Assembly: GCA_017590115.1 (NCBI GenBank)
Contig: JAGGNK010012003.1
Span: 2,061,041-2,125,040 of the forward strand
Source of the DNA: Montifringilla adamsi
Taxonomy: Eukaryota; Chordata; Aves; Passeriformes; Passeridae
Length of the DNA: 64,000 bases
Direction of reading: 5' to 3'
Shown here: piece by piece, positions 24,801-36,800 of the stretch
Position numbering within the stretch: the first letter of the stretch is position 1
How the letters are laid out: each line of letters starts with the position of its first letter
Program-made: the position numbers and the translations under genes
The notes under the pieces: generated by a model
Seen by the model: only the letters and a program-made list of their open reading frames with translations
What the model was told of the DNA's origin: nothing
Databases searched by the model: none

Positions 24801-27800
24801 ATTTGTTACTCCCAGGTATCACCCAACACTTGCAGGTTGCTGACTTGGCTTTTTTCCCTAAGGAACCTGTGGATAATCCACGGAACAAACCTATGGCAAA
24901 TACAATTGTACTAATACAAAATGTTGCTCACAGCAACATATCCTCATATTTTGGGTACAAATGACACTGATAGGCCAGATATTGCACTGATATAAACATC
25001 TTTATCCTACTGCAAACTGTCCATACTAAGGGATTTTGCTGTTACAGTAACAGTAGAGAGGAGTAGGGTTAGTTATTTGTTGGGGTATCACTCATGTACA
25101 AAGTATTTTATAAAAAAATCCAAATTTAAGCAAATATGTTCCATATGTGAGCCTCTCTCCTGTGCTTTTCAGGAAAGTTTTAGTCATTTGACCTTTATTC
25201 TTCTGTCTTTGGAAGCTTGAATATACTCATAAAATCTAGATATTACCTATGCTGCAGTCTCCACATAACAGAAAAGTTCGTGGCTTTGAAAACAAATTAG
25301 GAATTCCACTATAGCTTTATTCAAGCTCTATGAAAAGGAAAAGCTCCATGCTGCCTTAAAAGAAACAATTTCATTTGGCTGTTTTGGAGGGAGGTATTTC
25401 CTTTTTAAACTGTTTTTTACAGTACTAATGGTCTGATTTTGGGCGCGGTTTGTTTTAATGTAAAGCTACATTGGTGAAAGCTGTCAATTAAAAGAGAAAA
25501 GGACAGGAGAGGTCAGTGAAGTTCAGTTCTTTCCTATAAGCAGTCTGATATAGTAGATAAATCTGGTATTTGGATTTGTGTAAAATGATGTGTGTTGGCT
25601 CAGTTAAGAATGATGTCTTTCAGGTAGCCTTCCTTACGTTTCAGATTTAACCTACTAAAGAAAATAAAGCAACTTAAACTTTCTGCTTTAGTGCTGGCAG
25701 TTCTAAACAGATAATTCCTATATTTAGAGAAGAATTTTGCAATCATTGGGGGCACAGGGGAGGCTTGGGATCCTTCAATACAACATTAATGGGGTGGATG
25801 AACTCTGCTTTCAGACTCCCAGTCCCATACCTGTGATTCTTCTCACTTCTTAGAGCCAAGACAAATATCTTATTTCTCCTGGACTTGACTTTGAAACTGA
25901 GCAAACATCTTAGTGACTGCATCCTTGGAGCTGGTATGAAAAATAAACGGGGACTAAACAGTGTTAGGGTCCAGCCTGACAGCTGAGACTTTGTACTGAC
26001 TTAAATCCACAGGGAGCTCGTTCCCAAAAATATTTTTCTCCAAATTTAACTTCCAGATACCACTGACCACAAACCATACCAGCAGAAGCCATCTTGCTGA
26101 ATTGCTTTATAATTGTTATGGAGCAAGTATTACATGAGAAAAGAGGCATAAGATCATTTAAAATTAGAGTTTTTTGTAGCTGTTTTTCTCTGAGAGTCAT
26201 AACCACTTGTGTTTCCCAGCTCTGAAAAACCTGCCTGTTGCCTGCACTCATTTTCCCCCTTGCTGTGCAGTCAAGGATGTGAAGTATTTAACAGGACAAA
26301 AATTAAAGGTCAGTCTAAAAATCCTCAGAAATCAAGATGTCCCTAAAGATAAAGCCCAATGTGAAACATCCTCTTGGCCCAGAACATGCCCTGGAAGGCT
26401 TTGAGTGCACACCCTGTTCTGGCCAGGTGCTGTGGGGACAAGGGCCAGGTACAAGCAGCTGCTGATGTCCCAGTGACACTGGAGGAATCCTGTGGGACAG
26501 TGGAGAGGATTTGGAATGATTTGGAATATCATCTGTGTTTTCATGGGGACTGGGAAGCTCCTGATGCTGTGATGTGGAGAGAGCTTTGCTGTCAAAATCC
26601 AATCTCTCATTAATGACTCTTTCACAAGTGTAGCCTGGGTTGGATTTTTTTTTAAGTCTCTCTTTTTAAGGTTTTTTTATGTTTTTCGGGTGGTGGGGGT
26701 TTTTTTTTGGTTTTGTTTTTTTTTTTTTGGAGAGAGCTTTGCTGTCAAAATCCAATCTCTCATTAATGACTCTTTCACAAGTGTAGCCTGGGTTGGATTT
26801 TTTTTTAAGTCTCTCTTTTTAAGGTTTTTTTATGTTTTTTGGGTGGTGGTGTTTTTTGGGTTTTTTTGTTTTTTTTTTTAATTTGCTGTGGCAAACTGAG
26901 CCCTGCAGCTCAAGGAGGCCTCACCAGCTGACAGGAAAATGCTGGCTGGGATTTGGCCTCACTCTCCCCTGGAAGTTGTGTCATTCTGCAGAGAAGAGAC
27001 ATAGGATGTGGCAGGGCTACAGATACAGAATTGTTTGTACATTTTGTCACAAACATCTCTTGCTGTCAGGGAGAAAAAAAAACCAACAACAACAACAAAA
27101 ACTCTGGGTGATAAATCTGTCTAGCAATTTATATTGTGCTCATTTCCGTGGCAGCTCTGGGGCTGTGTTTGCTCAGCAGGCTGCCCTGCACTGGGTGCTC
27201 CTGGCCTTGTCCAAAGACAAAGCAGAGATGGAAAGATACCCCTTGATGGGAATCACAGAGAAACCTTCCATTTCTATCACTTCCCCCAAATGAGGCCTCT
27301 GTGAGCATTGTTGTAGGAATCCCTTCCATTTGTATAAGGAGGAAAATGTGTCCTTTAACTGGGCTTGCAGGTTTGGTGTCTGCTGAAGGGATGGTGGAAA
27401 GTGTGGGTTGGAGCTACAGCTCCACAGCAGTGCCCTGGCAGCTCTGCTGGGATGCACAGCTGCCTGGAGCTGCTGAAACTCTTGGCCTAGGAGACATTAA
27501 TTCTGCTGTTTTGTGGGAGTGCTGCAAAAATGAACTTAAATGGTGCTTGATGGCTTTGCTGTTTAAACCAAGATGAGTAAAAACAGTCCAGTTCATAAAA
27601 CATTAGTGCTCCATGGATGTGCAGCCCAGGAAGGGGAGCTCTCAGCCTGCCCTCCGCATCAGCACTGCCCATGTCGTGCTTCAGGGCATGGTTGTGTCTT
27701 TTCCTGCCCTTTCCAATCAGAGACATGCTCAGCTTTGCTTTGCAAGTGTTATTTTGTAGATTTCAAAGTCTGTTCAGTGTTTTTCCTGCCGTGGAGAAAA

Positions 27801-30800
27801 GCAAGGGCATTACAGAAGGTCAGAGCATCTCTAATTTGTCCATTTAGTTGCTATTTTGGGCTGTAGGACAGGACCCTGCTCGGCAGAGGAGTCCCAGGTT
27901 AAGCTCTGTCCCTGTGTGTGGAGGGGAGCCCTGGGTGTGCTGCCTTCCCCTGATGTGTGAGCAGCCTGGTGTGTCTCTCCTCAGGATTCCTGTACATCCT
28001 TCTCCTCCAGACTGCAAACAGTTTAGTGCTGATCTGGCCTTATATAGTCATTTCCTATTATTAGAAACATTTCCTTGGGATCTTGCTCAGGGAGTAGCAG
28101 AGGGAAATCCTGTTTCCTTCATCTAACTTGCAGGCAAAGCACCAGTGTTCACTCTTTCCTTATCTCGTGTGGATGGAACAAGAAGTTTTTGTTGTGATTT
28201 GCTTTCCAGCCTTAAGCCCTTTCTAACACTGAGCCTCTTTTCAGAAATGCAGGAAAATAAATGTGAGGAATAGGAACTGTCAGTCAGCAGTGTGAGCTGT
28301 AAAGTTTTGTCTGCAGCCTGTACATTCCCTGTTCTTTTCATCGTGTTTTCCTCACTCAGATTGAGTTCTTCCTTTGGAAAACCAGCTCTGTTCAGTGCTG
28401 GTTTGTGTGAGAAGCAGTGTGCTAGGATATTTCACCTGAGAGTGCCAGGGATGAGCAGACAGCCAGTGGCTGTGTTAAAAAAGAGGAACAATTTTAAATT
28501 AAGGAAGGAGAAGTTTTTGTTCTGCATGCAACAAGAAGTGTTTTTAAAGGCGAGACTCACTGGAAGCACAGAGATATGCACAGGCTTTGAGCACTTAATT
28601 TTTCCTGTGAAAACATTTTTTCCCCTTAAAAGGAAGATGTAGGTCCTGCCACTAGGAGTGACTGTTTGGAAAGTCAGTCGGCAGGAATGCACATCAGCTG
28701 AACTGAGTCAGGCTGTTTGTGTTACCAGCTCCCTCCAAACCCGTCCCTGCCACAGCCGCTGCAGGGGAGCTGCTGCAGATGATTGTGCCAGAGCAATCAC
28801 AGGGAATTAACTGCTGGGTTTAAACTTTGTTGTTGGAGTCAGTGCAACAATTGCTGTTGGGATTGGAGTGTGTTTGTAAAATCAGGGAAACCCTGACAGG
28901 GCCGTGAGCGGGAGCGGCCACGGGCATGAGACAAACTGGCATCACATTAAGGGCATCTGGTAATTATAAAGTGGGACTTTGTTCTGATGGCCACTGTCAA
29001 AGCCAGCCAGCCATTTCTGTTTCACTGCTTCAGCAGAAAGCAACAACAAGGAAAATTTATCTTAATTTGTTAGATTAACCCAGTTTCTGTTTTCGCTCAC
29101 GTCACAGACCCAGAATTATTGTGTGTGTGCGAGAGCCATAACTAAATACAAGCCTGTCATATGTGCTTTTTAATCCATCACCAAGGGCATCAAAACAGGG
29201 AACAGCACTGGCAGAGAAAGTGCAGGAATCCAAGGAGACATGTGCATCTCCACTTTTTTGCAATACTTCTTTTTTTTTTTTTTTTAATTTATTTGTGAAA
29301 GACTGAGCTTGGGAAGAAAAGAAGTTTGGTGTTCTCACTGACGAAGCTTTCTTGAAACAAACAAAACCAGTATTGACACTTTTAGGCATTACAAAGCATA
29401 AATTAGAATCCAAAATAATAATCTAAATATTCTTTGTCTTCTGGATTTTGAACCCTGTTGGCCACACCTCACTATTTTTAAGGTTTTCTCTGTAATCCTG
29501 CAAACACCTTCACACAGAATCTGGGAATTCAGTCAACTTGTGATGTCATGAAGTTTGCAGTAAAGTGAAGGAACTTTCATCATCCTGAGGCACCTTTTGA
29601 GTGAGTATAATGAGCTTTTGGTTTAACCCTTCTAGATGTGCAGTTTCATAACTGTGCAGGAATGTTGTGTCTGCAGGAGCCAATGTCCTGTGTTCAAACC
29701 TCTGCTCATGACTACTTGTTTGGAGCACTCTTGAGAGGGGAAGAGGAGATGCTTTAATCCAAAAACTGGGTAGAAAAGAGACAATTATTGGAAGAACTAG
29801 TAACATAGAGAGGAGGTTTTGCCTTTTTATCAAACATGTTACAATATTTAGCATTGGCTCTTTGGCAGGATATTGATTTATCCTTATCCTGCAGTCAGAT
29901 GTTCATCCTCTCTTGGACACAGGGTGTTTTTCCTAAGCAGTGGGACAAATGTCTCTCAGAACCTTCAGCTTCTGCTATAAGGTGTTTTAGGAATGTGAGG
30001 CATTTTAATCAGTTTTAGATCAGGATAATCTGGACAGCAGGACACATGTGACAGGTTAAAGACATTTCTATTTTTTGATTAAGACATTCTTCTGACCTGA
30101 AAGAGGAAGGGCTCTCAAATTCCTGGCCTGTTTAGGGTGGTTTCTTTCCCATGGTATTTTTGCCAAGTGCTTTCTAATTATGGAATGTGTCTTATTCTGT
30201 AGTTCTTTTGCAAGGCAGAAATAACGAATATTACAAAAATCCAGAAAAAACTCACTCACTGATAGATGAACTTGACACCTTTTGGAATAACATAGATGTG
30301 ATCCATGTTGGTTTTTGAACAGCATTAACCCAAGGCAGCATCTCATACCTCCAGGTTTATATTTTGCAGAGGAATCTGCACTGCAGAGGGGAACACTGAT
30401 GGTGTTTTCACGGAGCCAAACTCTTTATTTTTTCAGCAGAGCCACTGCTTGCGGGTGTAGCTCAGCGACTCACGCTCGGCTCTGCGAGCCTGTCGGAGCA
30501 GGGCTGACAGGAAAGGTTTCCAGTCCCCTTGCTTTGAATGTGAAATTGTATTCAGGGAATCAGCTGCTTATCTGCAACGAGCAGAGCAATCCCAGTGCTC
30601 TAATCCAGGGTTTAAATGAGTCACTTCTAACTGGTGAGGCCTGGAAAACTTGATTCATCCCTTGGCCTGTAGTTGCCTGTTGGAGTGAGACAGACCTTGC
30701 CAGCCACCCTCAGCAGAAATCACAGACAAGGGCTGGGCTCTGCTGCTGGAAAGGAAGAGTCTGGTTTTATCACCTTCTTAATCCAGGCTCAAGATCTTAT

Positions 30801-33800
30801 AAAGTAAAATTATCTCTGCTTTTCAACTTTTTTTTTCCCCCTCCTAATTTAGGCTAACCCACATGCAGGAGAGTTTTCCTCGCCAGCAGGAGTTGGGCAG
30901 TAGTTTGGCTGCAGAAAAAAAGCATTTTGAGTAAAGATCTTTTCAGTGAATAAATAAATAAAAGGGTTCTCCTGCATGAAAAAAAACAAGGGAAATATGT
31001 AAAAAATGTACTTCTAAGTGCTGGGCTGTTGTATATTTTTCTCTTATGTCGCATTTTCTGTGATGAGATGTGACTTGAGTGAGAAGTGTTAGGAGGTGTA
31101 AACTAGGGAAAAGGTAAGGTTGTTTATGTGAAGATAACTGCTGATACTTAGAATTGTAACAGGAGTTTAATTCAGTCTGTTTGATGACAATTAGACTGGT
31201 TTGAGGAGTGCTGGTGGAGCACTAACATTCTCCTCCTGAAGAATTAGAGCTGCCAGGCCACAGCTTTAATTATGCTTGGAAAACTCCTGGCTCAGGGCTC
31301 ACTGTTGTGTTTCACTAATGGCTAATGTGGCTCAGTTTGGGAAACGGAGTTTATATCATCTCTGATCTCACCTGTGCACAGGAGAGGGGCTTGGAGTAGT
31401 GTCCACTTCCTTCAGTGCCAGCCCAAAGCTAAACCCTCCTCCGAGCCACATCCTGAAGCTGCTGCTGTTAAAAATTCACCCAACTGAGATAAGAAGTGAA
31501 TGAAAGTCCTGCCAAACAGAGTTGTGCAAGAAACACAAATAATGTTCAAAATGGAGGCTGAGAGGGCAGAGGAGCTGTGGCACTGCAGTGCTCCCAGCAG
31601 CCAAGCTCCATCCCAAATCCTTGGCACATTCTGCCAAGGCATGGTGACATCCACCACAGCCAGGATCTCTGGGATCTCTGCCTTGGGCAGAGCTAATTAG
31701 AGGGGAGTGCTGCACCCAACCACTGACCACATCTGCTACGTGTGTTTGCTTTTAAATAGCCTCCTCTCTGAGGAGAATGAAGCTCTTTAGCTTTTTGCTC
31801 TAAATCTTTTTACTTCAGAGCTTGAGCTTACCCTTCCTGTAGCGGAATTTGTGAAGGGTGCATTTTGATAAGAAGGGAAAAAACAAAGCAAACAAAAAAT
31901 CCTTTAAGCAGAGCTGAGTGCAGATAGTGCCAGTCATGAAACATCAGCAGCTGAGCTTGGGAATCATTCCATAGCTCAGCATGTTCAATGATTAGAGAAT
32001 CTGCTTGGCAGCTCACAGTATGAATTGCCTGAAACACCTGAGGGGTGGCATCTTCTCTAACAGATTTATATCTTTGTTTCCACTACCTGTAACTCCTTTT
32101 AGGATGGATCCACAGCTTAGTCCTTTGAGGAACAAAATAATTTATAAAATCATATAATTATTTTAGATTGGAAAGAATTTGGAGATCTCTGGTCCAACCT
32201 CACTTCCAGGCAGGACCAATTTAGATCGAGTCACTCAGACATTGTCTGGTTGAGTTTTAAATATCTCCAGGGATAGAGTTTCACAACTTTTTGGGACCCC
32301 TGTTCCAGTATTTGACAGCATTCAGTGGGAAAAAAATTTCCCAATAACTCATCAGAATTTCCTTTCTTCCAGCTTGTGTCCACTGTCTCTTGTTCTTTCA
32401 CTTCCCACTAATGCTAGTGAAGGCTGTGCAGTATTTTTGTCAAAATGTCCTTATCTCAGGCAGGTGGGTGGGAAATGAGGTGGGGTTTTCACAGTCTTGC
32501 TGTAGCTGTGATCATAAATAATTCTGTGTGAGAACGCTGATGAGCTCAGAGACAGCAAAATGTGCAACTTCTGTTTGCAAGGGCGGGGGACTGAGGGCAG
32601 CAGAGCCTTCACTGTGTCCTCTACAAGGCTCTTCCTTGGTAGTGCAGGTTATTTTGTAATAAGGACCTCACAACTTCCAGGTAAAGTGGGTATTTTGGTG
32701 CTGGATGGCTCCAAAGGAATCTGGAATAAAATCCTGCTGAGCCAGGTTGGACAGGGCTTGGTGGAATTGAAAATAAGTGAAATTTAAGGTCCCTTCCAAC
32801 CCAAACCATTCTGTGACTCTAAAACCTTGTGAAGGCAAACTGCATCCAACCCTGCACTCTTTATGGCCTCTGATTCTCTGAGGGGGTGATTCCAAGTGTA
32901 ATGTCAGTGCCAGGGCTGGGGTTGTGTTTGCTGTGTTTGGGGTGAGCTGGGAGCAGCTGTGGGGAGCCCTGTCCACGCTGCTGTTCCAGGACAATAACCC
33001 ACTGTCCCAGAGCTCATCTCTTCCTGTCTGATGGCTGTGGTTTGTGTGCTGGGCTCAGCCCCAGGTTTTCCAGTGCCTGGGATTACTTTTCTTTCCGTTT
33101 TTCCCTGTCATTGGGCAGCGGGAACTCCACAGGCAGAGCGCAGCTGATTTCCCTGGGACTGCCTCTGCTGGGCTGCTCCTGCTGGGAGGGGAGTTCTCCT
33201 TGGAAAACGCCCTCTCCAGATGCTCCAGTAGGAGCTGGTGGGAGGGAGGGAGTTCTGACTGCACTGAAAATGCCATGAAAAAAAAAAAAATTAAAAAAAT
33301 AAGGCAACTGACAGAAGAGAGAACTTGTCCTGAGATTGCCGCTTTTTGCAGCGGCGTAAGCGAAGGCTCTGCGAGGGCTGCGGGAGCTGGCGGGAGGCAG
33401 AGATGAAGTTCCGAGGCGGGGTAAGGTTTATTTAAGGTTTATTTCACTCCTTTAGGGGCTTTGCAGCTCTCAGACGTGTATTTGGTCTCAAAAAAAAAGA
33501 GAGGAGAAACATTTTCAGGGTTTCAGCAGGAAAGTGAAATGCTTTGAGAAGGATCCCTTCATTGGAAAGTTGTGTGAAATTGGCTAAAAACTCAAGGAAT
33601 ACCTGTTTGGAGGAGGAAGCCAAGGTGGGAGTTGAGAAAGTGGGAAGAGAGGGGGAAGCTGTGCTCAGCTTTGGGAGGGAAGAAAGGGTGGAGCTTTCAC
33701 TTGGACACAAGGATGTGAAGGGACTGTCCTGGAGCTGGGCTTTGCTCCTGTCCTTCCCAGGGCTTCTGTCCCATTCCTGCCATCCTAGGCAATGGCAGGA

Positions 33801-36800
33801 AGTACCTGCTAAAGGATTTATTGCCCCTCAGTTCCTCCAGGCTGTTTTAGTTTAGGAAAACTTTGTCCATGCTTTAGCAGCAGCCAGAACACCTGGTCCT
33901 GTGTCCTGCATGGGGCAGTCCCAGGCTTGGGAAAAGGAGTTTGTGGCAAAAGATTGAGAGGACTGGGATTGTTACCTGGAAAAAGAGATGAGGACAAGAG
34001 AAGGAGAAATAAATAACAGTGCCATAGAGAACACAGAGCTCCTTTTTCTGTGTTGTGTAGCATGGGAAGAGAGACACTGAGTTAAGCTAAAAGTTGTCAA
34101 AGAGATGCAAAGATTATTTTCATACAATGAATAATTGGGCCGTGAAATTCACTGACTGTGGAAGGCATTGAGGTCAAGAATGAGGGAGTGTTATAAAAAA
34201 GTGTGTGAGCTTTTGCCTGGATAAGAATGCTCAAGGCTTTAATTGGTAAAGTGACCAAATTTAGGAAGAGAAGGGTTGAAAACGTCACTTCTGTAGCTTG
34301 GAGCAATTCTCTGTTAAAGAAGAGTTACCATGGGGCTGGTGTATCCCATACCTGCTCAACCCAGAGATCCTTGCCTGTTTTCCCAAATATTCTGGTGCTG
34401 ACCACTGAGAAAGTGATGAAGGGAAGGGCAGAGCTTTTGGAGAACCTCCTGAGTCCTTCTCTGTGGGAGTGCAGGTGACAGAGCTCCACAGGGTATTTCT
34501 GCTGGCATCTGGTGTGCTGGGGCCACCCCCTGCCCAGCTGTGGGCCTGGAGGAAGGCTGGCAGAGGTGGCAGTGGCAGTGTGACAGGCAGAGGTGTGTCT
34601 GGGGTGGTGGCCCTGTTCTCTGAAGGAGCTGTGGGTGTGGAGGCGCCCTTCGCGTGGCCCCGGAATGCTCTGGAGTTCTCTTTGGAAAGTTTGAGTGTCT
34701 CAGAGACCTCGTGGTGTCCGAGGGTTCTGTGGAGGTGTGGAATGCAGGGGAAGGGTGGGCAGTGCCAGGGCAGTGCAGCAGGGAATGGGGCACAGGGGTG
34801 CCCCAAAGCTGCAGGGCCACAGGCTGGCCCTGGCTCTTCACGTTTGAGCTTCTGCCACCCTTCACCTGCTCAGCTGCTCTGGAAATCAGCATCAAACCTC
34901 ACTTGAAGGGGCAGCAAGCTGATGTTTCGCCTTTTTTAAATGCCTTTTTGAAATCTGTTTGTCCTCTGAAGCTGCTGTGGGATGCCCAGGCCTGTGGGCA
35001 CAGGTCTCCTGAGAAAACTGCCACCAGCAACATCTTTGAACCAGCAGCAGCTTGTGCCATCTGTTCAGGAGCAAAAAATGTCAGCTCTCTAAATATAGAA
35101 ATTCTGTGTATTTACTTTTCCAGCCCTGGTGATCTTTCTGGTTTGCCTAGTTCATTTTTCTTAGTGCTCTTTTATATTTAGCCTGTTGATTGAAATATCA
35201 ATACCCCTCTTAATGGTAAACATTTTTCCTGTCCTTCAAATCAGTCCTTACAACTGCCTTTTTCTTTTCACTGCTAATTGCTTATTTCCTTACTCATCCC
35301 CCCACAAAGTAAAATCTGGAAGGTACAATTATGTTATAAATATTGAACAAATAATATTACCTACTTACTATTTCAATTTGTCCCTATCCAAAATGTGGAA
35401 ACGTTTGAAATAATTACTTTACAAGAATTAGTCAAGGATGTAGCATTTCTATCTCTTTAATATAATTTTTTTTAATAGTGTATTCTGAAGTTCCATCCTT
35501 CCATCTGGTTAGGATGGGAAATATCAGAGGGACAACCATGTTCTGAGTTCCCTGACTCCAGACATTCCATTGCTGGTGATGTATTAGTCTAAAAGAAGCA
35601 AGAATAAAAAGTTATTCTACGAAATGGTCCTTGAGTGGCAGCTGCAAATTCAAGTTGTTCCCTCTGACTCTGCTGGTCTGGGTCACCAGAGCTGTTACCT
35701 GGTTTTGGTCCCAATCCACCTGACAGCTCTGCTTTTCCCAAGTTGTCTTTTGGGAAACTACTTCATTTTCCTTACATAATTAAAAGCAAATACATATCTT
35801 ATCAATTATTATCTCAGCTCAGGTGGATTCAGAAAGGGCAGACAAACCCACGTGGTTGCTTGCAGGGGATTTTTATGGGAGACACAGAGCTGCCTCTCAG
35901 GGAACCTTCTTTCCAACCCAGCTGTTGACTGACAGAGGGAGTTGTGTCCAAAATGAGCAGCTGATTTTCAGTGTGGCAGGAGGGAGGAGGATCCTGAGTG
36001 CCTGAACTTCAGTCTGTCAGGGATTTGCTGGCAGAATCCGTGACTCTGGTCCACCTCTGCCATCTTCATTATTTCTTTCTCCATGCAGAGGGAAAGAGGA
36101 GCTTTCCCATTCTGCACCTTGGGAATTGAGGCCTTGGATACAACAGTTGATTTTTGTCTGCTCTGCTGTCTGGCCCACGTTGTGTCCAAGCCCTTTCCCA
36201 GACTGTAGAATGAAGTAGAAATCAAAGGAATTTCTTTTCTTTCCTGCAGCTTTGGCATGACAGTGAAGAATGTCCAACTATCCGTGAGACAAATATTTTT
36301 TAGCTGCCACCTCCCCACGAGAAGTTCCTTCTTGGTTCAGGCTTGCATTGTCTTCCAGAATCTAATCTGAATTTCCCTTCCCACTCACATTTGGGTCTGG
36401 CCTGTTCTTCCGTTCCCGGCTTTGTGGCTATTTCTGGAGCCTGCAGATCGATCATCTTGCACTTGATACCAAGATAAAGGTGCCTGCCTCTTCCCAGATG
36501 GAGCCACTTCCTGGGGCTCTTCCAGTGAGTCTCCTGAGTGGATACAACCCAATCTGTGAAAATACACTGCCAGGAGAAAATATTGCAAGATACATTTTTA
36601 GGTGTTGAAACACAAATTCTGTTTATGTTGTGACTTTCCTTTCTGAATCAGTTATGCAGTTTCCCTGCTCCATACAAGACTGTTCACTTTGAGAATTCCA
36701 GGTGTTTTCTCATGGAAAGGAGTGGGAAGTTGCTGGGTGCTGCCTGTTCCCTCAATGTCTGGATTTGAGTTTTAAACCCTTCCAGTACCCCTCTGGGAAA

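Larger units (their letters stand above)
21879..26575 (+). other. MYO1C 5' intron, 21.9-26.6 kb
   Basis: Intronic sequence without a gene. It holds the two copies of a dispersed repeat (23035-23186 and 25797-25957) and A-rich runs at about 24579-24612. Confidence 0.5.

Noticed and set aside
30449..30520. tRNA-like GCGGGTGTAGCTCAGCGACT with A-box resemblance
   Set aside because: No B box (GGTTCGAATCC type) follows at the right distance, and no cloverleaf with a paired acceptor stem can be drawn.
34285..34906. Overlapping ORFs of 147-179 codons on both strands
   Set aside because: GC-rich intronic sequence. The frames overlap antisense to each other, contain no domain and have no matching splice signals.
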